Below are positions 19,443-28,800 of a DNA stretch of 50,602 bases, in pieces. A program made the translations under genes and the position numbers. Numbering within the stretch: position 1 is the stretch's first letter; every line of letters begins with the position of its first letter. Under the pieces are notes generated by a model, which was given only the letters and a program-made list of their open reading frames with translations, did no database searches and had not been told where the DNA came from. Location of the stretch: positions 1-50,602 of the forward strand of contig CANOLZ010000006.1 in assembly GCA_947567075.1 (NCBI GenBank). Direction: 5' to 3'. This DNA comes from an uncultured bacterium (lineage in GTDB: Bacteria > Bacillota > Clostridia > Lachnospirales > Lachnospiraceae).

Positions 19443-20170
19443 CCATCTTCCGCCTTCGCCTTGATCCTCTTATCACATTCCTCATAAAGGGTATCTCCAT
19501 AGGACTTCATAGTGCACCAAAGGGGCAGCTCTTCTCCCTTTACCTTTATGACCAGCTCCTTTTCTTTACGTTCTACCGACTCTATCTCCTCCAGCCTTCC
19601 CTCCAGGCTCCTTTTCATACTTTGATAGCGGTATTCCTTTTTGGTCATCACAAATTCTTTCCCTTGTAAAAATGCCACTAGAATCATTCCTATGTAATCT
19701 ACAATTAACAATATTCCCAAAGCCAATCCCACATTCCAGTGGATCATATCATTGATTGCTCCTGCTATTAAAAACATCCCTAGGGAATTCAGCCACCACA
19801 GTCCTGACGTAAATAGAAAAAATCCATCCTGATATACATAGGCTCTATACTCCTCTTTTCCTTTTCCAGACAGTCTCATCTGAAATAAGAAAAATTGAAG
19901 GATGGGCATAAAGGCAAAAAAAGCTACCGCACATACGACACCAACCAAATACAGCTCTTCATCTACTACAATACGCCCTAAAAGTCTTATTTCTTTTCCC
20001 AGGGGATTTAGCAGAAGAAAGACGACAAAAAGACAAAGAATCAATACGAGCATTTTTTTTCCTTCTTCCCAACTGCTTTTTTTTGATAACTGTCTCACCC
20101 CTAACAGCATACATATAAAACATACATTTCCAAGAACGATAAACAACCAAAACAAAACTGTATTTTCCAT
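19433..20170 (-). CDS. Membrane protein, immunity family type 2
   Basis: A 245-residue membrane protein with an N-terminal segment (FWLFIVLGNVCFICMLLG), further helices near residues 35-55, 70-95, 120-140 and 145-170, and a soluble C-terminal domain (MKRSLEGRLEEIESVERKEK, then VIKVKGEELPLWCTMKSYGD). The C-terminal domain is like that of the 336-residue proteins at 22956 and 24778, though the membrane parts differ. A broken second copy lies at 21640-22347. Its ATG overlaps the stop of the upstream paralog by one base (TAATG). No function is known to me; position after an Rhs gene and duplication suggest immunity to a membrane-acting toxin. Confidence 0.6.
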   Translation of the reverse strand: MENTVLFWLFIVLGNVCFICMLLGVRQLSKKSSWEEGKKMLVLILCLFVVFLLLNPLGKEIRLLGRIVVDEELYLVGVVCAVAFFAFMPILQFFLFQMRLSGKGKEEYRAYVYQDGFFLFTSGLWWLNSLGMFLIAGAINDMIHWNVGLALGILLIVDYIGMILVAFLQGKEFVMTKKEYRYQSMKRSLEGRLEEIESVERKEKELVIKVKGEELPLWCTMKSYGDTLYEECDKRIKAKAEDGWN

Positions 20171-21098
20171 TATTTTTTTCCTCTCCTTACTTGAATTTTT
20201 TTCATCAAAGCTTCTATATGCTTTCCCTTTGCCCTAAGAATAATGCTTTTCTCCCTCCTTTCCACAGATTCTATCTCCTCTATCCTTCCCTCGAACCTTT
20301 GCTTAAAGCTGCGATAATAAAAAGCGCCCTTTATCAAAAGAAATCTCTTATGCCGCATATAAGAAAGGCAGAGAATACCCACATAATTTCCACAGACAAG
20401 AAGGCCCCAATACAGGTCCATAAATCTCTTATACTTCCCTATGACAGCCATGACAAGCGCTGCCCCACATTGCAGCATAAGAATTTCCACTACCCATAGA
20501 GTCTTGACAAACCAGTCATGATACACACAAATGGAGTAGTCCTTATCCCAATCAAACAGAGGGCCCAACAGAAAAACCAAAAAAGCATAAAAAGGCATGG
20601 AAAACAACAGAAATACCATGATGAACAGAAAAAGTCCTGAATGGATGTTTGTAAACTCCAGAAATGTCTTCCTGTTTATTTCTCTTATAACCCCATTCTT
20701 ACTGTAACTGCGGTAATCTACTTTTACCCTGTCCCCTATCTCCAAAGAGTTGGGGACATAGATGCCTTGGAATCCATAGAGTTTTCCACTGGTGTCTTCC
20801 ACGTTGAGCTCTCCATAAAAAACCCCTTCATAATGATAGCGGTAATCCTTTACCCTTCCCTGTACGCTTAAAAAATCCCCTGAAATGATTCCTGGAATAC
20901 CTATGAGCCTAGGAATTGTTATCCAAAGGGAGACTAGGAGAAGTGGAACCATCATTGCGAATACTGCCCATTCCCCTATGATGTCTCCCTTTCGAGGCAG
21001 TCTAACGGTTCCCCTATCTTTTTTCAATGGAAAACAGAAAATCCCATATTTCCAAGGATTAGTATCCCCAATAGCACTCTGCTTTCATAGTCAAACAT
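20170..21098 (-). pseudogene. Membrane protein, immunity family type 1, frameshifted near its start
   Basis: A diverged copy of the 336-residue proteins to the right. From the ATG at 21098 (AGGAGAG upstream) it reads MFDYESRVLLGILILGNMGF and stops after about 24 codons. The rest is open in another frame from 21027 to 20170, joined across a run of six A near 21020. The long part keeps the family features: two helices, the DUF3592-like segment (LEIGDRVKVDYRSYSKNGVI), more helices and the domain FEGRIEEIESVERREKSII. Translation could start at a TTG (21027), but this start is poor. It is the 5' partner of the type 2 gene in a coupled pair. Confidence 0.6.
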
Positions 21099-21194
21099 AG
21101 GTCTCTCCTATTCACATACTGGAATCATAGTATTTGTCCCTGGAAAGGCTTCCAGAGTCTTTCCAGCATTCTAAGCTTCCTATCATGCTCCTAT

Positions 21195-21325
21195 CCTAAT
21201 GAATAGAGAGCTGATTTAGATATATCCAGTTCTTTATAGATCTTGGACTAAGTAGTTCCATTCTGGTAAGAGGGGAGAAGAAGCTTTTTGCAGTCCGTCT
21301 TGTTCTTTTTGTTTTGTAATGTCAT
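21195..21325 (-). pseudogene. IS3-family transposase OrfA remnant
   Basis: The minus strand reads MTLQNKKNKTDCKKLLLPSY, then QNGTT-stop-SKIYKELDISKSAL. This is the helix-turn-helix start of an IS3-family OrfA (compare the general form YQNGESVAELSKELGISKSTLY), with a stop and truncation. It lies in the immunity array, where it may have driven rearrangement. A related OrfB remnant lies at 37948-38270. Confidence 0.55.
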
Positions 21326-21454
21326 AAGAATTCCTCCTTTTTTCTGTTTCTTTTATTGTATTGTAATGGATCCTGTATCATTGTGTCTATCTTTTTTTAG
21401 TATTGTTTTCTATTTGTTATTTTCTATAGTCTTTGTTCTAGAGCCAATGTCCAA

Positions 21455-21530
21455 GCAAATACTTTTCTTTTGTACACCTTATCTCCATTTCCTCTTCTTT
21501 TGTTCCAATAATCACACCTTTCTCCTCTCC
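21455..21530 (-). pseudogene. 3' fragment of an immunity type 1 gene
   Basis: The plus strand reads TACTTTTCTTTTGTACACC and continues like the 3' ends of the genes at 22956 and 24778 (the complement codes for KEEEMEIRCTKEKY). No other part of the gene remains, so this is the stump of another copy. The rest of 21099-21640 holds only this and the IS3 remnant. Confidence 0.5.
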
Positions 21531-21639
21531 AATACACACAATAAAGCAAGTCTTTTTTCTCTTCTTCAAATTTTTCCAGTCCATCCATTCCTATATATGC
21601 ACTTATTGATACGGTAATATTCCCATTGTATGTTCTTCT

Positions 21640-22347
21640 TTATCCTTTCTCCTTAATCCTCTTTTTACATTGCTCATAAATTAGATCCCCATATGTCTTC
21701 AATCCGCACCAAACTGGCATCTCTTCTCCCTTTACCCTAAAGACTAGCGCCTCCTCTTCTCTTCGTTCCATTTCTTCTATATCTTCCAGACTCCCCTCTA
21801 TGTTCCCTTTCATACTGTTATAGTAATACTTCTCTTTCGTCATCACCAATTCTTTTCCTTGTAAAAAGGAAGCTATAACTGCCCATATGTAATTCATTGC
21901 CACTAGAACTCCCAGCAAAAGTTTCCTATTTAAGAAAAGGATGCCTATTTCTATTACCCAAATCAGAAATGCCCCATCAAAATTTATGCACCAAAGTCCC
22001 ACTGTAAATATAAAAAGCCTATCATAATATACATACACTCTGTATGGCTTTTCTCCTTTTGTATGTAACCTTTTCCGAAACAAAAAAAATTGGCACAATG
22101 GCATAAACGATGGAAAAAACACCATATAGTAAAACCCCTAAAGAACTCCTATTTTTAAACTGTCCAACTGCTGAATGAGTTGATCAAGAAGCCATATTTC
22201 TTTCCCCATAGGATTGAACGCAAGAAAGAAAAGAAAGAAAACTATTGTAAAAAAGAGGACTCCTTTCTCTTCCTTCCAGCTGTTTTTTTGCGATAACCGC
22301 CGGACTCCCCTCAGCATTCCTATAAAACATATATTTCCTATCATCAT
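21640..22347 (-). pseudogene. Membrane protein, immunity family type 2, in-frame TAG
   Basis: A second copy of the gene at 19433-20170. It reads MMIGNICFIGMLRGVRRLSQ at the start, stops with a TAG at 22140-22138 (SLKIGVL-stop-GFYYMVFF), and continues in the same frame to 21640 with the conserved end (MTKEKYYYNSMKGNIEGSLE, then KTYGDLIYEQCKKRI). A single nonsense change explains it. The 5' end also seems to lack the first ten or so codons of its paralog. Confidence 0.65.
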
Positions 22348-22354
22348 GCCAAAC

Positions 22355-22772
22355 CATTATTCTCCTTTCCCTTATTTTTCCCATTAGGACTTCCACATAT
22401 GGTTCCTTTGTGCACATGATCTCTATTTCCCCTCCCTTTGTTCTAATGACCACACCCTTCTATCTCCTCTATGCTTCCCTCCAATTTCTGTTTAAAGCTT
22501 CGATAATAAAATCTGTCCTTTATCAAGATGAATCTCTTATGACGTAGAAAGGACAGAGAAAAAATGCCCCCATAAATCCCACTTATAAGAAACCCCCAAT
22601 ACACGGCCAAAATACTCCCATGTATTTTTAGGATGGAGACAGCCATCACCTCCCCTACTTTGTATACCCCTCCTTTTTTCTGTTCATATGGCCGTAGATT
22701 TCTCTTTGGGAAGGACTTTAACAATACTCTTTCCTCTTGTTTCATCATAAAAATACCGCCAATATTCGACAA
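22355..22772 (-). pseudogene. Truncated immunity type 1 gene
   Basis: Only the C-terminal third of the 336-residue family remains: ILAVYWGFLISGIYGGIFSL, then FLRHKRFILIKDRFYYRSFK and LEGSIEEIEGCGH. A frameshift near 22450 is followed in another frame by VIRTKGGEIEIMCTKEPYVE and VLMGKIRERR. The N-terminal helices and the DUF3592-like segment are missing, replaced by unrelated codons (KSFPKRNLRPYEQKKGGVYK). Confidence 0.6.
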
Positions 22773-22955
22773 ATTTATTTTATCAAATATTGGCCATTCT
22801 TTCTACTTTTTTATCGTCCTTTATTTAATTCCAGCAGGTCATATTACCCCTGTTTTCTTTTTCGTCTGTCTATCCTGCCTCATCCCAGCCATAACCCACA
22901 CTTATGTCTCCTTTCTCTTCTGTCCCTCCCTTCTGCTAAAAAGGCGATATCCTGC

Positions 22956-23966
22956 CTATTCACCATCATTTTTCTCCTTTTCTCTGCCTATCTTCTTCAT
23001 CAATTCCTCCACATACTTTTCCTTTGTACACCTTATCTCCATTTCCTCTTCCTTTGTTCGAATGACCACTCCTTCCTTCTTCCTCTCCACAGACTCTATC
23101 TCCTCTATGCTTCCCTCTATCTCTTGTTTCAAATCCCGATAATAAAACCTATCCTTCATTAGGGTGAATCTCTTATGCCTAAAAAAGGACAGACAGGCGA
23201 TGCCTATATAATTCCCAATGACAAGAAATCCCCAGTATATGTCCATAATTATCCCTGAAAACTCCATAATGGCTATGAACATTACTGCTATGCTTTGCAG
23301 TCTGAGAATCTCTACAACCTTTATGCTTCGCACAAACCTATCATGATACACACTTATCGAATAATTTTTCTTCCTATACAACAAAGGCCTGCACTTAAAT
23401 ATATATGCTACATATACTGGCATGGAAAACAGCAGGTAGATAAGTATGATCTGAAACAGACCTACATTCTTCCTTCCAAACTTTTCAAACGACTCTCCGT
23501 TTATCTCCCTGATTACTCCACTCTTTCCATACTTTCGATAATCTACTTTCACTCTATCCCCTATCTCCAAAAATCTGGGGACATGTATGTTGATAGAGCG
23601 AAAAAGCTCTCCGCTGTCATCTTCCACAATTATCTCTCCTACTATGCCGCTCCCTCCTTCCTTAGAACCATAGCGATAATCTTTTACAGTTCCTTCCATA
23701 CTTCTATATTCCCTTGCCAGAATCCCTGGAATATCCATCATTACTGGGATTGCATACCAAAGGCCAATGAATAGGATTGGAGCCAACAATAAGGATGCCG
23801 CCCATTCAATTCTCCTCCTTTTCTCTTTGTGAAATCCAATTTTGGTACGTTTTATCATTCCATCTGTTCCCCATACCTCCTCTGCTATAACCATAATAGC
23901 AGCAATAACCCCAGCATATGCAGGTGCTAGCGTACAAAGCAGTCCGAAACTTTCATAATTCAGCAT
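22956..23966 (-). CDS. Membrane protein, immunity family type 1 (copy 2)
   Basis: A 336-residue polytopic membrane protein, close paralog of the one at 24778-25788. Helices lie near residues 8-30, 53-75, 168-190 and 205-255. Between them is a segment of DUF3592 type (EYRSMEGTVKDYRYG, then LEIGDRVKVDYRKYGKSGVI). The C-terminal soluble domain reads IEGSIEEIESVERKKEGVVI and ends KEKYVEELMKKIG. The ribosome site is AGGGAGGAAGAAGG before the ATG. It follows the decayed orphan Rhs tip by 14 bases. The frame is intact although its toxin is not, as expected if immunity is kept longer than toxin. The immunity role is inferred. Confidence 0.65.
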   Translation of the reverse strand: MLNYESFGLLCTLAPAYAGVIAAIMVIAEEVWGTDGMIKRTKIGFHKEKRRRIEWAASLLLAPILFIGLWYAIPVMMDIPGILAREYRSMEGTVKDYRYGSKEGGSGIVGEIIVEDDSGELFRSINIHVPRFLEIGDRVKVDYRKYGKSGVIREINGESFEKFGRKNVGLFQIILIYLLFSMPVYVAYIFKCRPLLYRKKNYSISVYHDRFVRSIKVVEILRLQSIAVMFIAIMEFSGIIMDIYWGFLVIGNYIGIACLSFFRHKRFTLMKDRFYYRDLKQEIEGSIEEIESVERKKEGVVIRTKEEEMEIRCTKEKYVEELMKKIGREKEKNDGE

Positions 23967-23980
23967 ATCCTTCTTCCTCC

Positions 23981-24547
23981 CTATTCACATAATAAAATAG
24001 AAACGTATTCTCCTTCTTCAAACTTTTTTACATTCCATCAATGAGTTTATACGCACTCAATGACAAAGTAAAATTCAGATTTTTATCAAAGAATTTTGCA
24101 ATCCAGTGTCCCGCTGATCCTTTGGCCAGCCCGGCTCCCTTCGGACATAGCCTTCCATGTCCCTATTTTTCCAAGACCTACCTGTGTATATCCCATTCTC
24201 AAAGAAATAAGAAGAATTTTATCTTGTCCCTTCTTATCATTAGAATCATCAATATTCCCATTATGAAGACTCTCGGTTATAAAATTCCCTACAAAACCTC
24301 CCAGTAAGTCTCCAAAAACAGAAATCCCCCTAAGTTTCCTGCATTAGAAATACAACCTATTGGCAAAACCTCCTACGAAGCCATTCATCAGGCTTCCTCC
24401 CGTCCTTTCATTGGCAAAGCCACTTAGAATCCCTCCTGCTGCACTGGATCCTATAGCTACTCCAACTTATATCTCTGTTTTATGTTCTTCATAAAATGCT
24501 ACCGCACCTTCCACTAAATCCGAAATGCCTTCTGAAACGGATGCCTT
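23981..24547 (-). pseudogene. Orphan Rhs C-terminal tip, decayed
   Basis: The minus strand matches the C-terminus of the intact rhs: KASVSEGISDLVEGAVAFYE, then after stops GDLLGGFVGNFITESL, AKGSAGHWIAKFFDKNLNFT and the end YVSILLCE. At least two stops (TAA after KTEI; TAA after RLYF) and two or three frameshifts separate these pieces, and part of the glycine-rich middle is deleted. No Rhs repeat region precedes it. It is the toxin half of the left block of the tandem duplication, an orphan rhs tip that can no longer be made but could still recombine. Confidence 0.75.
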
Positions 24548-24777
24548 GGTTTCCTTTCTTCTCCCACCATAAAAATACCGCCAATATTCGAAAAATATAT
24601 TTTATCAAATATTGACGATGCTTTCTACTTTTTTATCGTCCTTTATTTAATTTTAGCAAGTCACATTACCCCTGTCTTCTTTTTCGTCTGTCTATCCTGC
24701 CTCAACCTAGACATAACCTACACTTATATCTCCGTTCTCCTCTGTCCTTCCCTTCCACTAAAAGGACAATACCCTGC

Positions 24778-25788
24778 CTATTCACCATCATTTTTCTCTT
24801 CTTTTTTGCCTATCTTCTTCATCAATTCCTCCACATACTTTTCCTTTGTACACCTTATCTCCATTTCCTCTTCTTTTGTCCCAATGACCACTCCTCCCTT
24901 CCTCCTCTCCACAAACTCTATCTCCTCTATGCTTCCCTCTATCTCTTGTCTAAAATTTCGATAATAAAATTTATCCTTGATTAGGACAAATCTCTTATGT
25001 CTTAGAAAGGACAGACAGACGATGCCTATATAATTCCCGCTGACAAGAAGCCCCCAGTATATGTCCATGACTATCCCAGAAAACCCCATCATGGCTATGA
25101 ACATCGCTACTATACTTTGCAACCTGATAATTCCTACTCTCCCTATGTTTCTCACTAAATCATCATGATACACACAAATGGAATAGTTTTTCTTCCTATC
25201 CAAATAGGGTCTCCACTTAAATGTATATATAAAATACAACGGCATAGATAATAGTGGGTATACCATGATGAACATAAACAGACCCAAAGGCCGCCCTCCA
25301 AACGCTTCAAACTCTTTTTTGTTTATCTCCCTGATTACTCCACTCTTGCCATACTTACGGTAATCTACCTTCACCCTATCCCCTATCTCCAAGAAGCGGG
25401 GGACATGTATATTGGAAAACTGGTAGATTTTCCCACTAACGTCTTCTACATTTAGAGCTCCTGCTATATTAGGTCCTCCCTCCCCATAATCATAGAAACA
25501 CTCCTTTACGGTTCCCTCCATACTCCTATATTCCCCAGCCATAATGCCTGGAATATCCATGAGCTTTGGGAATGCCACCCTAAGACAACTAAACAGAATT
25601 GGCGCCATTAGTATCATTGTTATCCATCTGATTATTCTCCTTTTCTTTTTAGTAAACCCAATCTCACTTTGGTTTATTGTTCCTTTTGTTCCCCATACTT
25701 CTTCTGCAGTAACCCCAACAAAAGTAATAAATCCAAAATATACAGGCGCTAACATATGCAGCATATTTAAACTTTCATAAACCGCCAT
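24778..25788 (-). CDS. Membrane protein, immunity family type 1 (copy 1, next to rhs)
   Basis: A 336-residue membrane protein, 15 bases after the rhs stop, with a strong site (GGAGAGGAGGAAGG) before the ATG. Helices lie near residues 8-30, 52-75, 168-190 and 205-255. The segment EYRSMEGTVKECFYDYGEGG, then FLEIGDRVKVDYRKYGKSGV is DUF3592-like. The soluble end reads IEGSIEEIEFVERRKGGVVI. It is the best candidate for the cognate immunity protein of the Rhs tip. A multi-helix membrane protein would fit a toxin that acts at the membrane. This function is inferred only from position and duplication. Confidence 0.65.
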   Translation of the reverse strand: MAVYESLNMLHMLAPVYFGFITFVGVTAEEVWGTKGTINQSEIGFTKKKRRIIRWITMILMAPILFSCLRVAFPKLMDIPGIMAGEYRSMEGTVKECFYDYGEGGPNIAGALNVEDVSGKIYQFSNIHVPRFLEIGDRVKVDYRKYGKSGVIREINKKEFEAFGGRPLGLFMFIMVYPLLSMPLYFIYTFKWRPYLDRKKNYSICVYHDDLVRNIGRVGIIRLQSIVAMFIAMMGFSGIVMDIYWGLLVSGNYIGIVCLSFLRHKRFVLIKDKFYYRNFRQEIEGSIEEIEFVERRKGGVVIGTKEEEMEIRCTKEKYVEELMKKIGKKEEKNDGE

Positions 25789-25803
25789 ATCCTTCCTCCT
25801 CTC

Positions 25804-28800
25804 CTATTCACATAATAAAATAGAAATGTTTTCTCCTACTTTTAACTTTTTTACAAGATCATCAATTAGTATATACGCACCTAATGATGAAGTAAAATTC
25901 AGATTTTTACCAAAGAATTTTGCAACCCAGTATCCCGCTGACCCTTTGGGTAGTTTTACTCCGTTGGACATTACACCTAATGTTTTTATCTGTCCAAGTT
26001 GAAACTGTGTAAATCCCATCCCTGCAGAAGTAAGCAGAATCTCTATCTCGCCCTTCTTAGGGCCAGTAGTATCCCTATTGTTGAGGCTCTCCGTTATATA
26101 ATTCCCCACAAATCCTCCTAAGGCATCTGCAGAACTAGACATCCCAAAACATGTCCCTACAGAAGTAATCCATCCATTAACAGCTCCTCCAATAAAGCCA
26201 TTGGAAAACTCTCCTCCAGTCATTACATTGGCGCATCCACCCAGAACCCCATCTACTATAGTGGAAACCCCAATCGCTCCCAAAGCTACTGGGACGGAAA
26301 CGGGGGCAACGATGGCTGCCCCTATGGTGACGGCTACACCCGCTGCTATAGCTGCTCCAACCTGTATCTCCGTTTCATGTTCTTCATAAAATGCCGTCGC
26401 CCCTTCCACTAAATCCGAAATACCTTCTGAGATGGATGCCTTTACATCCCCAAAACCTCCTACAAACGCTCTATTGGCATCCTCTAGCATGTCCTTTATG
26501 ACAGCCTCTGTTATTTCCCCTTGATTTGGTACGCTCCATAAAGGATTCCTCCCATCCAAGTCCACAAGTATTAATGGATTTCCCCAGCAATACCCATATC
26601 GGTTCCATGTCTTTGGATGGACTATATTTCCTCCTATCACATCCTGGGCCAGGAACCTTCCTGCTTTTGGATTGTATTCCCTTTCCTGGGCAAAGTAGCT
26701 TCCACTTATGTCATCATACCGGTACCCTGTATACCCAAAGGGCTGTTCCTCCCCCTGTCTTGTATACCCTTCCTTCCCTCTCTGGGATACATCCCTCCCA
26801 AACTCATCATACCCATAGCAGGCTCCCTTTCCCGTTCCATAGACTACCCGTAAGGGACTTCCTAATTCATCGGCTAAATAATAGAGGGGCTCCCTCCCCT
26901 TTTTCTCCGTTGCTATAGTTGTAAAATCCCAGTAGTAATGCTCTTCTCCCTCTTTTCTCTCTATCCCAATCAGGTTATGATATGGCTTCGTTAAGTCCAG
27001 CACATACCCTTCCACTTCTTCTCCTAAGCGTCTTTCCACCCGCTGGCCCATTCCGTTATAGCCATAGTGCGCCTCTTCTCCTTGTCCATTCCATGCCTTT
27101 TCCAGCCGGTTTAAGGCGCCATAGGCATACCCATGACTCTCCCTTCCTTCCTTTCTATCCCAAATCATGTTTCCCCGTCTGTCATACCCATAGACCGTTT
27201 TCACAGTTCCCTCTAAGAGAAGCTCTTCCTCTGGACTGCCGCTTCTTCCTTCTATAGGTTCCTGTTGTTCCTCCACTAATCGGTTCAATACATCGTAGCT
27301 GTAAACGGTACGAAGCCCTTGTTCCATGTCCTCCCTCTGGATCCGGTTTCCAAAGGCGTCATAGGTATAGGTGCGAAGGAGCTCTTTATCTTTTCTGACC
27401 TTTGTTAGCCTTTGGAGATTGTCATAAGTGTAGCTATACTCCCCACTTTCCCTTGGGAATCCTGCCCTCTCCTTGTAAATACTGGCTTTGTTCCCCCTCT
27501 CGTCATAATTATAAGTGTAATGCTCCAGCATCCCTCTTCCATCCTCATGGCTTAAGGCAGCCAGCTGGCCATAGGCATTATAGCTCCAGCAAGTTCGATA
27601 CCCTTCGTTTGTTTTCTTTTCTGCCAGTCTTCCCGCCTCATCATAGCGGTAGTTTATGCGTATATCCCTTTTCCCCTCTGTCCTTCGTTCCCACTGGATA
27701 GGACGGAGGAGTTCATCGTACTGCCACTGAAGCTTTGTTCCGTCTGGGTAGGTCATTCCCCTCTTCTCTCCCATTCTCCCCCATTCATAGCTTACACTCC
27801 TCCCCTTATGGTCTGTAATTTGCCTTATCCTTCCCTCTTCATTCCACTCCAAAGTTGTTTCTCCCAGCCAATCCTTCATTCCCTCTAACTGTCCCAGAAG
27901 GTTGTAGGTATAGTTTACCTCCCTCCCATCTCCATATTGGATCTTTCCAATCTGGCCCATAGGTGTATAACTCCATGTTGTAGTATATCCTTCCTTATCC
28001 CTCTTTTCCACCATCCTTCCAAGACTGTCATAGGCATATCTCTCCTCCTGCCCTAATCCATCTCTCATGGCAGTAATCTGTCCAAAGCCATCTTGCTCAA
28101 ACTGGGTTATCCTCTCTTCCTTCTCCCCTTTCTGGCAGACTTCTACTAGAAAGTCTCTGGCATCATAAGTATAAAAAGTGGGATTTCCCATGGCGTCCAC
28201 TACTTCCTTTAGCTTTCCTGTAGGTGTATAGGCATAGGCAGTCTTCCCTCCTCCTCCATCTGTAATGGAAGTAATCCGTCCTAAGGCATCATAAGTATAG
28301 ATGATTTCTTCCCCTTTTGGACCCCTTATCCTTGTCATTCTTCCCATACAATCATAGGCATAGGTTGTTTTTCCTTCACGTATCTCTTCCCTCTCCCTGA
28401 CTCTTCCCAGACTGTCGTAAGACAGTTTCATCTCTCTTCCATCTGGCAAACTTACTTTCTCCACCCTTCCTCCTGGTAAGTATGTATATTCTGTCTTCCT
28501 TCCCCCTATGTGGATTTTTTGGCGAAGCTTTCCCAATGAAGTATAGTCATAGTAAATCTTGTTTCCAAAAACATCCTCTTCCACTATCAGTTCTCCTGCC
28601 TTATTATATGTAAAACGCTGGGTTCTTCCCTTTGGATCTGTAATACATGCCACCCTTCCATTATAAGAACAGTATTCGTACTGGGTTACTCCCCCTGACA
28701 GGTTGGTCACAGTTTTCATGCGGCGCAGCTCATCATATGTATAAGTCTCTTTTGCCAGAATCTCTTCCCCATTCCCTGCCTGCATTTCCTTTATATTCCC

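Larger units (their letters stand above)
22747..26442. repeat. Tandem duplication of an Rhs C-terminus plus immunity block, period about 1822 bases
   Basis: Two diverged copies lie head to tail: 22747-24547 and 24569-26442. Each holds, in transcription order, the last 160-190 codons of rhs, a short gap, a 336-codon membrane protein gene and its 3' flank. The start and stop codons of the two immunity genes differ by exactly 1822 bases (22956/24778 and 23966/25788), and the rhs stops by 1823. The 3' flanks share ATAAAAATACCGCCAATATT and much more. The right copy is part of the intact rhs gene; in the left copy the rhs part is decayed. Confidence 0.85.
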
